A DNA stretch of 64,000 nt from Paraspadella gotoi (GCA_051294375.1 CM119264.1:27695469-27759468); one strand, 5' to 3'; counted from the first letter of the stretch, positions 21,561-34,273 are shown. Numbers and translations: made by a program. Notes: a model not told the origin generated them from the sequence alone.

Positions 21561-22447
21561 TCCTCCTTCCTCTTTATTTTTCTCATTTATTTCTCTGCCG
21601 CCCACCTCCTCCCTGCCCCCTCTAAGTACCACCTCCTAAGCGAGGTTCCGGCGGGAAAGAAATTTTTCTTCGTTGTCGGGGAAAAGTAAGGAATCAGGCG
21701 GGGACGGTCGTTCTCACACCCAAGCCTGTCTATTCGTAGCGAAATCAGGCGGGGGGACGGTCGTTCTCCACCCAAGCCTGTCTCTTCGAAGCAGATATCA
21801 CAATGTATCATAATATGTATATCGTTCGTATGTTTCATACTTGTGCAGTCATATGATCTTCTAAACAGCGAGAATTTGAGAAGGTCACTACGTCACAACA
21901 CTGCACTTGACTGTTCTTGCTTAAGAGACACTGCCGGGTAATTCCTGTGCAGTTTTAATCTACTGACTACATACGCGCTCCATAAGCCCGTGGATTATGA
22001 CCTGCCCACATTCTATGTCAATCTTTCTTACCTAATGGAAAATACTCATTTGGCGAAGATGGGGGTCACTTTCATCGTGACTCCTGATTCTCTTCTTCTC
22101 ACGAGGTAAGAAAGCGACGGTGAAAATTGTTTTTTATTTCCAGAGACCATATTTTTGAGCGACAAGAAAGTTCACAAGCTTTTTTTGAGATTATGATAGA
22201 CAGATCCCGGCCATTGGCTACTCTCTTTAGATAACGGGCCTTTACCCGATTCCGGTTACGCTCGACAGATGCCGGCCCCCCCCAATACTCGACATATGCC
22301 ACCGTCTCGCTCCGATTTCGCGTTCCGCTTCGCAGGTGCGTCGTCCCTTTCCCGCCGAAAACGTGGAAAGGCCAAAGTCGATGTTAATCGTGAAAGATGA
22401 GACTCAAACGTCGTCGCAAATGAAGCGAAGAGTAAATGGAGAGGGGA
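21561..22447. other. Stretch without recognisable gene
   Basis: Mixed composition, including the 50-bp duplication described separately. A 67-codon minus frame at 22099-22302 has no known domain. No snRNA, tRNA or rRNA could be matched by eye. Confidence 0.45.
21692..21791 (+). repeat. 50-bp tandem duplication
   Basis: Two adjacent 50-bp units beginning AATCAGGCGGGG and containing GACGGTCGTTCTC and CCAAGCCTGTCT. They differ by a few substitutions and small indels. Confidence 0.92.
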
Positions 22448-23083
22448 GGGGGGGGAGAGGTGAGGTAGGTTTAGGGTAAGGTAAGGCCTGGTAAGATCCT
22501 CGAAAGTCGGCGAGAGAAAAGAAAATTAAATGGCAGAAACGACGAAGTCAGAAAATATCCGGGCGTCGATGAAGCGAAAGTGGACAAAGAAAGGTCAAGA
22601 CTCATGAGATATTTTAAGTTTTAAGTACAAAACGTTTTAGGGCAAAAGTGAAGTTTATCTTTGATCGTGAATTTTAAAAAAGTGAAGAATGCTCAAAGAT
22701 GTGAGTCGCTCATGTATCAGAAACATGAAGCAGTTGATGTAAATTTATAGGAGGGCACCTATGCCTGACCTAGGAGATGCGTCTTGCCTAAGCACTATAA
22801 TTAACTAGAAGACTAAAATTCACTGCTGAAAAATCTAAAAACGGAACTAATAAAAAAATCGGCAATAAAAATGAACTCAATATGTAAATGAGATTGAGAC
22901 TTTCATTCTTATTTGATAATCTTTTTTTTTACAAATTTGATTCCAAGTCGATGTACCTTCAATTTTCTCCCAATAAATTTCTCTCTCATTAATCAAACGC
23001 GAATATCATTTTAAGTAAAACCGAAGGATATTGGTTAAAAACTTTCGGTTCGCCGCCTAAATGAATGATTTCGGAATTAACGG

Positions 23084-23136
<53 letters not shown>

Positions 23137-23403
23137 ACTCTCTTTCTCCATTTATTCCAATTAAGAAGAAATCACCGGCAGTGATTTCACGCCGGTTTGG
23201 GGTCGAAGCTGTGAGATGGAGAGATGGAAAACGAGGTTTTAGGGTAAGGCTGTGGGTAAAGCTGTGGGTAAGGCTGTGGGTAAGGCTGTGGATAAGGATG
23301 TGTCTTAGCCATTAGGATATTTAGGCAGGGCGAGGAAATCTTCGCGGGTGGTCGCAGTGAGGGATCGACGTTCGGCGACTTACATATTCCCTTTGATTTA
23401 AGG

Positions 23404-23442
<39 letters not shown>

Positions 23443-23447
23443 CGGGG
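22448..23447 (+). repeat. 1-kb tandem unit, copy A (intact)
   Basis: Begins GAGGTGAGGTAGGTTTAGGGTAAGG and ends with a (TCTA)n tract at 23403-23442. It contains AAATTTATAGGAGGGCACC, a CT tract at 23087-23132, a GCTGTGGGTAAG 12-bp minisatellite at about 23245-23300, and GTCTTAGCCATTAGGATAT. Copy B starts directly after it in the same orientation. No coding potential recognised. Confidence 0.9.
23245..23303 (+). repeat. 12-bp minisatellite GCTGTGGGTAAG
   Basis: Four units, the last with GGATAAGG. The equivalent array in copy B is at about 29490-29550, beyond the inserted transposon. Confidence 0.9.
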
Positions 23448-24217
23448 GGAAGAGGTGAGGAGCGTTTAGGGTAAGGCAAAGGCCGGTAAGATCCTCGAAA
23501 AGTCGGCCGAGAGAAGAAGAAAATTAAATACTGGCAGGGAAACCACGAAGTCAGAAATATGGCACGTCATGTCCGGCGTACAGAATGAAGGAAAGTGGAT
23601 ACAAGAAAGGTCAAGACACTCATGCAGATAATTTTTAAGTTTTAGTACCCAAAACGTTTATAAGTCGGCAACAAAAGTGAAAGTTTATCTAGTGATCGTG
23701 AATTTTTAAAAAAGGAAGGGAATGCTTAAAGCACTGTGATCGCTCATTATCAGACAACATGAGCAGTGATATAAATTTATCAGGCAGGGGCACTATGCCT
23801 TGAACTAGGGAGATGCGTCTTGTCCATGTAAGCACTATAAATTAACTAGAAGACAAAATTCACTGCTGAGAAAAATCAAAAAACGGAACTAATATGAATA
23901 AAATCCGCAATAAAAATGAACTCAATATTAAATGAGATTGAGACTTTCATTCTTATTTTGATAATCTTTTTTTACAAATTGATTCCAAGTCGATGTACCT
24001 TTCAATTTTCTCCCACTAATTTCTCTCTCATTAATCAAACGCGGAAATAATCTGAATCTTTAGAGTAAAACCCGAAAGAGATTATACAATGGTTAAAAAC
24101 TTTCTAGATTGCGACCGCGGCCTGCTCTAATATGATAAGTAATTTTATGATTTCCGGAATACAACGGCCCCACCCCGCGCCGCGGCTCTCTCCTCGCTCT
24201 CTCTCTCTCTCTCTCTT
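23448..24217 (+). repeat. 1-kb tandem unit, copy B, left part
   Basis: Collinear with 22448 to about 23130 of copy A but with many scattered single-base insertions. The homology stops inside the CT tract, at the point where the non-LTR retrotransposon begins. Confidence 0.9.
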
Positions 24218-27200
24218 CCTCATTCTTATACACCAATAAATCTAACAATGATTGATTGATTTGGTAAAATCTTTTCAAAGCCAAATCACAACCCGATATG
24301 TCAACGAAAACAAAAGAGCAACTTCTCCAGTTCTCATCAAAAACTCGCGTAACAAAAATAAAAATCAAGTTAAAGATGCTTCTGATTCATACTCAGAAAA
24401 ATCAAAACTCGCAAGACTGTGAAGTTACTGAGGTTTTACTTGCCGGAGACTCGTCCTTTTCAAGAATTAGAACGAACACTCCAAGCCTGAAAGAAACAGC
24501 AGCAAATTTGCATCGACGACTCTTGGTGAACTCGGGGCTTACAAAAATAAACCCGCAAAAATGTTGTTGATTAAAAAAAAATGCTCTGAACAAGAAATTA
24601 AAAACGATATTCATGACCTTCGAACAAACTGTCAATGTCGTCGACAACCCCGTCCCACAAGAGATCAGAAAATCTTCGTCCAGGGTAAATAGCCTGCTGT
24701 GGTAACGAAGCTTTTCCATGCTCAGCGCGAATTCGACGAAATTAAAAAATCACTCAGCGTTGGCAGACATTAACATACTCGCCAAGACTGATAAAGATTT
24801 TAACCATGCTTAATGAAACCTGAACAATATGGCGACATAGTAAATATGATTTAACATCCAAAGCTTAATCACAAAATCACCCTCATTATTGTTCCTTTAT
24901 TAAACGGTATTGATCCGCGTACTCAGAGGATGAAATCAACCGCTATGGTTTTCAAAAGGATTATAGCCCAAGCTTCAATGAAGGAAGGCTCACAACTGGT
25001 TCGACAGGAGAACCGAGTTAGGAATTCAAGGTAACGCATCAATTCCCTAAGAAAAAGAATCAACCTGAAAAACAAAATAAACATGTTTCATTAAAGTCCA
25101 TTAATGTTACAGAATAATTTTGTAAATAAAATACTTACAATGTTATAAATTGTCAAAAATATGCGTCATGGCTCTAATTGCTTGTTCAACAACGAAGATA
25201 CAAATTTGTCTTCGTTGTGCCAGCGTCATACACTTCACAACAAGAAACTGTGATAAGAAGCTTTTCAGAACACTAAATGTCTAACTTTGGTGGCCCGCCA
25301 TGCAGCTAATTCGAAATCCTGCCCTATTTTACGAAGAGCGCTGCACGATATCCAAACCAAACCTCTTCTCTGTTGCTGCTAATCTCACTCAGACAAATCT
25401 ATACTGACCACCATGCCATCCAAAATCAGCGCTCACTACTCTCTTCACTAGGACTTCATGCAGAGATTTAGGAAAACATAGTCTTTGCGTTGTCCATGTT
25501 TGCGTGAAATGGGAATAGGTACAAGAAATACAGAAAGAAAAATTATTGTCTCGTCTATCAAAGGACTGTCTGATGAAATACTAACATCACAGTAGTAAAT
25601 TCAAAAACAAGAAGACAAGTCTCTCAACTTCGTCAATTACAATTCCAAAAAATATAATTCAACACAATCTCTGAAAACGTACAAGGTGAGATGGAGATCC
25701 TCCTTGTCAACCCAAGAGTCATCTCTGATTGGCAATGGATGAAGATTTTTCTCTAATCTCAAGATCAAAGTCAAGCCAAAGAAAATATGATCTCAGTTCC
25801 CAAAAGCGGTCTTTTTTGAACCCAGAAAACCAAGGAAGCACAGCTGCTTAAGAAAGGGAAAACCTGGGACGTTCCTCCTAAAAAACTGATAAAATGGCCT
25901 CAAAATCCTTGCCCTGTTGCTGTCCTTCAGCTAAACCACTAACGGTAGACCAACAAGACTTGTTGAACTTTTAAATCTAAATAGAAAATCTAAACAAACA
26001 ATATTCGTTTATTTTTGAGTGTGTTCAATGACATTATTGATGCAAGTTCAAAGGATCTATTTGTTTATGAAAATTTTAAAACATTCATTAATGAAATCAG
26101 TAACTTCGGCATGGAGTCGTAATTGATCGCTATCTTCCCAGCCATCTTCTACGCTGAGATTAAGGTTCACAATCAATCCCAAAAAGAAAGGTTATCTCTT
26201 ATTGTCGAAACAGCTGTTTTTAAAAGATAATGAAAAAATTCCGTTCTTATGCCACGACATGACAACCACCCAGAGAACACTTACAGCGATCTTTATTTCA
26301 TGCTTTCAACATAATCTTATTCGAAATAAACCTAATGTAGTCTCCATGCTATCCTACAGTTGCGATTTAAACTCTCACCCCACTCGAAAGTTCTGCGGAA
26401 GAACAGACTCTCCACAAGGTGAACAACTCTTAAATTTTATATCTAAGTTTAATTTTATTACTGACTAAACAGTAATTTACCCACATTTATTAAGTAAAAA
26501 TACTACTGGTCCTCACACACCTATACAATTCGCATAACAACAGTATCAAAATTCTTCTGATAAATTCTCTCATGTCGCAAGCCTAAGACGTCGCAGTGAC
26601 CATCTATCCCACTACTAATAACCACAAAAACCATCAATCAGAGTAAAAAAAAGACATTTTAATAAACAAGACTAATTCGCGTCAGAAATTTCGATAATGA
26701 TCTTGCTGAAACAAATAACTTACTAAATTTTCACCTACCGATCTCATCTCAAAATGATCAGCAGATCTTTGCTGTCAACCAAATTTTACTCGCAAACATT
26801 GAAAAATGCTTTACCCAAAATACCACTAGCAAAAACTCACAAATCCTATACTTCATTAATTCATCATCTGAATTAAAAAATCTAATAAAAAGAAAAAGAA
26901 TATTCTTGCCAACGAAAAATTACAGAAAGCTAGATAAATTAAGAATTTACAAGTAATCCAATCTTGAAAAGTCGAATTTAATTATCTATGTCGCCAAAGT
27001 ACGGGACATTGAATAGAAATACCTTATGTGAGCACTAATTTTTAAACAAAAGACACAACATGCGCACTTTAAAATGAAAAAAGACCCCGCAAAGAAATGA
27101 GAAAACTCATAAATAAGATAACAATCTTAAAACCAATCATCATCACCAGCCAGATACCCTATGCTCAAAAGACCTGATGGCACTCACAGGCCGTTGAGCA

Positions 27201-29338
27201 ACAAAGCAATCTTTCAAGAAAATACACGCAGAAACGTTAAAAAATCAATTATGAGGAAAATCACCCAGTTCCTCGCAGGAAATGAAGATAATGGGTTAAA
27301 AGGTCGAAAAACTAACTAGACGAAATTTCACAACATTTCTAAACCTGGGCAATGGCCTCGATCACATGAAGACCGATGTTGAAATTGAGGAAATTGTCAG
27401 AGATTACATTTAGACCACTCAAAAATGATATGAAACAAATTAAAATCTCTAAAAAGAATTCTGAGACTCCAGGCAGAATAGGCAATCACTTACAGTAACA
27501 TGGCTTAACAAATTGCCTCTAGCAATACAATTGACTATATTAAGCTTCCCATTTACAAATCCATGTATTATTACTCGGTTTATTTTCCAGGACAACGTGG
27601 AAAGTCGCCAACAATGGTAATCCCCAAAACAGAAAGATTCCCCACCAATCCAACGAAACATCGCGACCCAATCACCTCCTGTTCAGTTTCTTGGGAGAAA
27701 ATTAGCCTGAACGCAACATAATATAGACCCCCAGGACTACATATAGCATGCTAGACAACGAGGAACAACGGCGCATACTTGCAGTCGGCTTCAAAAAAGG
27801 AAGGTTCTCCACCGTATAATAATTCGCCTTGTACCGAGGAATGCTACATGCGGGTTCAAGGCGTAGAGGAGGAACTATTCTCGTGCAACTTCTTGACCTA
27901 CGCTAAAGCATTTGACAAACATATGGCCTTCAAAGGTCTAAATATATAAACTACATAAAAATTCAAGCTACCCATAGGCATGCTAAAATATATTTCTGCT
28001 CCTCTTTTGTTCAAACCGAAAAATTTATGTGTCATATCAAGAAGGTTAAGAAAGATCTGAGAAAATCACAGAATAGTACAGTTATCTAGTGCGGCTTCCC
28101 CGTCAGGGGGGCTGAATATTTAAGTCTGAGATTCTTTGCATTTTATTGAAGAAACTCCCACTTCAAAGTGATATACGATTGTGAACAACAAATATCAACC
28201 TCACACTTAGAAACAAGAAAGCTTAGAGAAACTCCTCTCAATAATTGCTGATGACTGCGTTGCCCCTTAATGGGACAGTCTCCACAAAAATTGCGACGCA
28301 CGGCCTCAGTTGCCTCAGAGAAACTTCTTAACCGTTCTAGAAAAAATGCGATTTTGCATACATGGTTCTATAGGTATCTATGTCCTTGCTAAATTCGTTA
28401 ATTGCCAGTTCTTATCACTAGATGTCCTTCTTTATTTTACTACGACGTAAAACTATATCTTTTTAATGCAAAGACATTCCAGTCTGTAATTCAGTCTGTT
28501 TTTCTTGGTTGTAAAATAGATCCGTAAACTAACTATGGAACAATGCATATTAACGAACTTGTTTTCTAAAGCAAAATCAAAAATATTAGCAATTAAAACC
28601 GTCTTATCCCGTCTTTCGTTGGTGACAATTTTAATTTCTGTGACCCATCAATCTTGTTATCTTCCTAAGTAGTATTCTTTACATTTAATTGTATTCTTAC
28701 CCTCCGTGTTTTACTTAATTTGCAAATGCCAACTCCGGGAAAAATTATAATCAGTTGACAATTAACGAAGCAATCAAAATTATTTCATAAATTTACCGAG
28801 ATTCATATTCGATAGCGGAAAATTGCTTTCAGAATGCAGCTAGTAGAACTCACCTCACTGGAATATGTTCGTTAATTTATCATCCACAGAATTGAAATGT
28901 TAGTAACGTCACAATCCATTATTTGACGAACATTATATGATCGCATTGCTTCCAAATACCGTCTATACTAATATTTCCCCAATAGCAACTTTGTTGGCTG
29001 GGATTCGGGTTCTACTAACAAAAACAAATTGTATTACACTGTAATTTTAGAAAGATCCATTGCGTCATGGTAAACTGAAAGTGTGATATAGCAGGCCTTA
29101 GACTATAACTACAGTTGAAGTAATATAGACCGTTGTAATCTTGATAGAATAGCTGAAGTAAAAATTGAAGCTACAAAAAGCTAGTAGGAAGTATAATTAC
29201 CATTGTTTAAAGTAACAGGATTCGATGCTCTAAAATATCTCTATTTTTGATATAAAAGTAGCTTATTTGACAGGTTAGCTAGTTTTGAAACTGCCTAAAG
29301 CTTCTACTCCTATTTCAATATCAATATATATGGATATC
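24218..29338 (+). mobile_element. Non-LTR (LINE-type) retrotransposon inserted in a CT microsatellite
   Basis: About 5.1 kb of sequence with no counterpart in copy A of the surrounding unit; copy B resumes on its right side at the same CT tract, which defines both edges to within a few tens of bases. Endonuclease and RT motifs lie in order on the plus strand (see the next entry). An upstream open frame at 24298-24570 may be the remains of a first ORF, with no diagnostic motif. No poly-A tail is clear at the right end, and the target-site duplication cannot be resolved because the target is simple sequence. Numerous stops and frameshifts: the copy is dead, or its consensus is poor, or both. 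Confidence 0.88.
26202..28620 (+). pseudogene. APE endonuclease-reverse transcriptase of the LINE-type element, degenerate
   Basis: In known jockey/CR1/I-like elements this ORF nicks target DNA and primes reverse transcription. Visible in order: endonuclease block with DLNSHP (26364-26381), then RTDSPQGEQLL and NFISKFNF, matching the GDLNSH...G..LL.FI pattern; a linker with SSELKNLIKRKR (about 26870); the NPT...RDPIT-like entry block of RT (about 27640); VGFKKGR (27784-27804); YAKAFDK, motif A with catalytic Asp (about 27899-27919); a GFP..GG-like motif B near 28091-28111; IIADDCV, motif C with the catalytic Asp pair (28241-28261); and a thumb-like block with HINELV (about 28550). Several frame changes and stops interrupt it. 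The clade is inferred from motif style; the upstream part of the endonuclease is hard to read. Confidence 0.82.
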
Positions 29339-29750
29339 TCCTCTCTCACTCTCCTCTCTTCTCCTCTCTCTCTCTCTCTTTCTACTCTCTTTACTCCCAT
29401 TTTCCAATTAAGAAGAAATACCGGCGTGATTTCACGCGCGGTCTTGGGGTCGAAGTGTTGAGATGAGAGAGATGAGAAAACGAGGTATTTAAGGAGTGAA
29501 GGCTGTGGGTAAAGCTGTGGGTAGCTGTGGCGGTAAGGCTGTGGATAAGGACTGTCTTAGCCATTAGGATATTGTAGGCAGGGCGAGGAAAACGTCCGCG
29601 TGGTCCGGCGCAGTGAGGGATCGACGTATCGGCGACCTACATATTCCCTTTGAAATTAAGACGCATCTATTATCTATCTATCTATCTACTCTATCTATCT
29701 TATCTACTATCTATCTATCTTCTATCTATCTAATCTATCTATGCTATCTA
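29339..29750 (+). repeat. 1-kb tandem unit, copy B, right part
   Basis: Restarts in a CT tract and follows copy A from TTTCTACTCTCTTT through the GCTGTGGGTAAG array, GTCTTAGCCATTAGGATAT and the TCTA tract. With 23448-24217 it makes one complete unit. Confidence 0.9.
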
Positions 29751-29804
29751 GCTTTTCAACAGAAAACATTTAAAGTCTCTCTCTTATACTATCATCTCTC
29801 CTCT

Positions 29805-29853
<49 letters not shown>

Positions 29854-29898
29854 CTCTCTCTCTCTCTCTCCTCNNNNNNNNNNNNNNNNNNNNNNNNN

Positions 29899-29976
<78 letters not shown>

Positions 29977-30020
29977 CTGCTCTTTCCAACAAAAAAATTT
30001 AAGTCTCTCTCATCTTCTCT

Positions 30021-30090
<70 letters not shown>
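29751..30090 (+). repeat. TCTA and CT microsatellites duplicated around a gap
   Basis: Left of the gap: TCTA tract, GCTTTTCAACAGAAAACATTT, AAAGTCTCTCTC and CT tract. Right of the gap: TCTA tract (29899-29975), GCTCTTTCCAACAAAAAAATTT, AAGTCTCTCTC and CT tract. The order is the same on both sides, so the same genomic piece seems to be present twice. Confidence 0.85.
29874..29898. other. Assembly gap (25 N)
   Basis: Fixed-length gap inside the duplicated TCTA/CT block. Confidence 1.
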
Positions 30091-30097
<7 letters not shown>

Positions 30098-30593
30098 ACT
30101 CATTCTCTCCGTCGCTCCTTATTTAACCTTTTGATCCTTGGCGCGATGGCAAAACACATTCAATGATGATGACAATTCGCAAAAAAAAACTTTATTCAAT
30201 TCCTCAATTAGTTTTTTAACAGTCAAGCAGTAGAACAAAACAGGAAAGGTAAGTTAAAGGTAAGGGCATAATTAGTTGGATACAACTTTTCTACCTATAT
30301 TATATATTATTAAGTATAATATTATTATTACTTTTTTCCTATTGCTTAGAGCGAAAATTTTGTATTTGTTTGTTTTTAAACAAAAACAATCTTTTTTTTC
30401 TCTCTAAATTTTTACACAACGAATAGAAAATCTCTATAGTCTATACACTACCAATATTTTGAACAATTAAAACGCTTTACAATTATTTTTAAAGATTTAA
30501 CAAAACTATGAATTCGCGTTTGATCTAGTCGGCGCCATATAATAAAAGATAGAAAATAACAAATTAAACTCTAAAAGCGAGAAAATCCCAAAG

Positions 30594-30650
30594 GACCAAT
30601 CAAAGAACGTCTTTTCTATTAGCGAACCCCAGACGACCAATCAAAGAACG
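30594..30650 (+). promoter_or_regulatory. CCAAT-box pair (candidate promoter element), copy 1
   Basis: GACCAATCAAAGAACG occurs twice (30594-30609, 30635-30650) with 41-bp spacing, followed by another CCAAT. About 200 bp downstream are a TTTATTATAG patch and CCAATAACCAATAAC. The equivalents in copy 2 are at 39276-39291 and 39317-39332. The motif resembles NF-Y sites; that it drives transcription is inference only. Confidence 0.3.
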
Positions 30651-31739
30651 CCAATAGTAAACAAAGAGCAACCGCGAGAGATCGGAGACGTCGGGGAGTG
30701 ACGCGAAATAGAAACTTGGCATTTAATGCTTAGGTGGAGAATGCAAGCTATTGCAAGCCTTTGGTTACTCCTCGGTGCCAAGGAAAATTGTGTGGATAAA
30801 AACTATTTATTATAGTATTAAGAGATACTGGTCCCAGATCAAAGAAACGGATGGTCCCTTTGGTGTGCCCCTTGAAAATAACCAATAACCAATAACATAA
30901 TTGTTGGCCTTACGATGTAGTTAAATCACCAGCCACTCGGCGGGACAAATATGCATAACATAGACGCAACTAAGGGTTGCCAACTTTTGATATGAGAAAA
31001 AAGTCTCAGCCTTCAACAACAACAAAAATGGCAGAATGAAACACAAAATTTTTAAACTTTTTTTTCGTTTTCATCTCATTTTTTTTCATCGAATGATTTA
31101 GGGTCAGAATGTTCGGGAGAGAAGAGGACATGAGTTGGAAGGCAGGGACGAGACTGTGGCCTTGAAGGTGGGAGGATGGGGGAAAAAGGGGGAAGGGAGA
31201 GAGGAAGAACGTGATGAAAGGGACAAAGGGATCACGGAGGAGATTAGGAAAAGGACAAATGGATAAAGGGATTATGGAAAAGGAGAATGGAAAAAGAAAA
31301 AAAAAGGTAGAAATGGATTTTTGGAAAGAGTGAAAAGGGACAAAGAAATTAAGTAGGGGAGAGAGAAAAAAAAGAGACATAACTATGCCAGGGAGCCGGG
31401 AGGCGAAAGCCCTTCTCCCAGAGACGATAAAATATATTCATACACAACAACACTACGAGATTCGAGAGATTTGCATAAGTTTTTTGAATCCCTTCTCGTT
31501 CCTCCCTCGCTGTTTTAGGGGGGGGGGGAGGTCAGAGGGAGGGGTGGGGGGGATGAGATGGAAATAGGGGAAAAGGGATGAGGGTTGGAGAGTGAATTCA
31601 GGATGGTGAGCGGAAGGGAGGGTTTTTGATGTTCGAATGTATTAAATGGTGTTTAGTATTGGTATTTAAATAGATGATGGTTCGATCTCGTGTCGCGTTT
31701 GAAGTGAAACCAATTGAGCGTAATGGGAGCACATCTTGT

Positions 31740-32165
31740 CTAGGAAGAAGGGAGCGAAGTCTTTTGTATGGAGCGACATTTTTAGAGTGGAAGACAAGCG
31801 ACCGTCTTTTATGGAGGGAGGCGACATTTAGAAGGGAAGAATGACCACAGTCTTTTTGAGAGTGAAGGAGGAGGTGACAGTCTTTGAGAGTGAAGAATGG
31901 AAGGCGACAGTCTTTGTTTGAGAGTGAAGGAATGGGAGGCGACAGCTTTTTGAGAGTGGAAGGAATGGGAGGCGACAGTCTTTTTGAGAGTGAAGGAATG
32001 GGCGGCGACAGTCTTTTGAGAGTGGAAGGAATGGGAGGCGACAGTATTTTTTTGAGAGTGGAAGGAATGGGAGGCGACAGTCTTTTTTGAGAGTGGAAGA
32101 ATGGAGGCGACAGTCTTTTGAGAGTGGAAGGAATGGGAGCGACAGTCTTTTGAGAGTGAAAGATG
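31740..32165 (-). repeat. 33-bp minisatellite, copy 1 (about 10 units)
   Basis: Unit GAGAGTGGAAGGAATGGG, AGGCGACAGTCTTTT (33-34 bp, depending on the T run). About ten GCGACAGTC-type cores, the leftmost ones degenerate. On the minus strand an in-frame unit reads KDCRLPFLPLS, but the changing T-run length shifts all frames. Confidence 0.93.
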
Positions 32166-32254
32166 TAGGAAGGGTACCAGGGCATAGAATAGGGTAGAAG
32201 AAGACGCCGGACCGAAAAGAGCAGAGGCCATTTGATCTTTTTTGCATTTTGTAT

Positions 32255-32690
32255 GGAAGAGCCCAGACGGAGACACTTTATGAAAGAGAGATGGAAGAAG
32301 AATGGAAAGATTGAAAGAAAGACTCGAGACGAATGACACTTTATAGAAAGAAAGATGGAAAGATTGAAAGAAAGATTCAAGCGAAGTCATTTTTGAGACA
32401 AGAGAGATGGAAAGAAATGGAAAGATTGACAGAAAGACTAGACTGATACTTTTTGAAAAAGAGAGATGGAAAGTGATTGGAAAGAAAGACGCGACGAAAA
32501 CTCTGAAAAAGATAGCGACCTATTGGAAGATTGAAAGAAGACCAGACCTTATACTTTCGGAGAAGAGAAAGAAAACAAAGGGAAACACAAAGACGAGACG
32601 CTTTTGAGAAAGATGAAATGATGAAAATTTGAAATGAAAGACGAGATGAACGCATTGGGAAATTGGATACAAAAAGACTTAGAATTCAAC
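32255..32690 (+). repeat. Approximately 64-bp degenerate tandem repeat, copy 1
   Basis: Six to seven units built on ACTTTTGAGAAAGAGAGATGG, AAAGATTGAAAGAAAGAC, GAGACGA. Units vary by internal deletions. Copy 2 equivalent: 40720-41150. Confidence 0.85.
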
Positions 32691-33048
32691 GAGGACACAA
32701 AATCTGAAGCGAAAAATATCTTTCTTAGAGAGTTGCTATAAATAAGATACAAGAATGGACAATTTTTTTTGTGCTTCTCATTTTACTTTTGTTTGAATGT
32801 AGTAGTTATATATACATTAAACTCTAACTTCATGGCGAATCCTTTTTTTTTCACATTTTTTAATGCTTATATCTGAAAGATATGTAAATATATGTAAATC
32901 AACGAACGTTCTCTCTTAACTTAATTAATATTAATCAACCGAGAAAATTAATATTCCGATATTACTGTCAATATCTTTTATTTGAGTAAAAGCTTTGGAG
33001 GTGTAATGTCTCAAGAGGGATACATCTCATAATTTATGATTACTATTT

Positions 33049-33162
33049 ATATCTATCTAATCTATCTATCTATCTATCTATCTATCTATATATCTATCTA
33101 TCTATCAGATCTATCTATCTATACTATCTATCTATCTATCTATCTAACTATCTATCTATCTG
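33049..33162. repeat. (TCTA)n microsatellite, copy 1
   Basis: Interrupted TCTA tract. The copy 2 tract at 41508-41618 is nearly pure, so the interruptions here may be consensus errors. Confidence 0.95.
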
Positions 33163-33218
33163 TCCATCTTTCCAACGTCGATTTCTTCGATTCGTTTCCC
33201 ACGTTTTTCCGATATATT

Positions 33219-33231
33219 CGACGACGATGAA

Positions 33232-33269
<38 letters not shown>

Positions 33270-33290
33270 TGGATGATGACGACGATGATG
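33219..33290 (+). repeat. GAC/GAT triplet tract, copy 1
   Basis: (GACGACGAT)n encodes a run of Asp in one frame followed by GRSFRIRYLW; the copy 2 equivalent at 41676-41743 has a frameshift after the run. Not called as a gene. Confidence 0.9.
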
Positions 33291-33389
33291 GTCGCAGTTT
33301 TCGGATTCGATATCTTTGGCTTCCATTTCAATTCCTAGGGAAATTTATTAGACGACTGAGAAACGCATCCGACGTTCCGAGAAGGTCGG

Positions 33390-33850
33390 ACGGAGGGAAA
33401 GAAAGGGAGGAAAGGAGAGGAAAAAAAAAGGAGGAAAGGAGAGGAAAAAAAAGGGAAGAAAAGGAGAAAAAAAGGAGAGGAAAGAAGAAGGAAAGGAGAG
33501 AAAAGGGAGAGGAAAAAGGAGAGGAAAGAGGAAGGAAAGGAAGAGAAAAGGAGTATGAAAAGGAAGGAAAGAAGAAGAAGACAGAGAGGAGAAAGGAGAA
33601 GAAAGGATATGTAAGGGAGTAAGGAGGAGAAAAGGAAAGGAAAGAAGGAAAGGGAGAGAAAAGGAGATGAAAGGAGGAGGAACAGAGAGGAAAGGAGAAA
33701 AAGAGTAGATGGGAGGGAGGGAGGAGGAAAGGAGGAGAAAAGTAAGGAAGAAGGAGGAAAGAAAGGGAAATAAGAAAAAAGAGAGGAAAGAAGGAGGAAA
33801 GAGAAGGAAGGGAAGGAGTAGAGGAAAAGAGAGGAAGGGGAGAAAAGTAA
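33390..33850. repeat. Purine block (GGAAAGGAGAGG type), copy 1
   Basis: Irregular 11-15-bp units GAAAGGAGAGGAAAA. Almost no pyrimidines on the plus strand. Copy 2 equivalent at 41838-42310. Confidence 0.88.
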
Positions 33851-34197
33851 GTTAGCAGAGGAAAGGGGTAAGTAACAAATAAAGAATGATAAGAAAAGTT
33901 GACAAATACATAGGAGGGGAATGAGAAACTTTTTATTCACTGAGAAAAGTGACCATAAATTTACACTACCGACATAAACGACATAAAGCGACATTACCTA
34001 AAATTAACCTGACGAGATAACTATACATACTTAAGAAACAAAATAAGACAAACGAAAAAACGAAGAGAAAAAAAAAGAAATGAAAGAACCAACTTTGCCA
34101 ATCAAAGTCAATGAGAGAAATAAGAAAGGTATTACCTTTAATAAACCGTCGATATATCGTGGTTAGGAGGAAATACATGGAGAGAAGAGGGAGAGAG

Positions 34198-34273
<76 letters not shown>

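Noticed and set aside
21840-22100. Possible snRNA gene
   Set aside because: Compared with conserved words of U1, U2, U4, U5 and U6; none is present.
31598-32390. Minus-strand frames of 139-260 codons over the 33-bp array
   Set aside because: Three overlapping frames are all open; T-run length changes shift the phase and copy 2 does not preserve any one frame.
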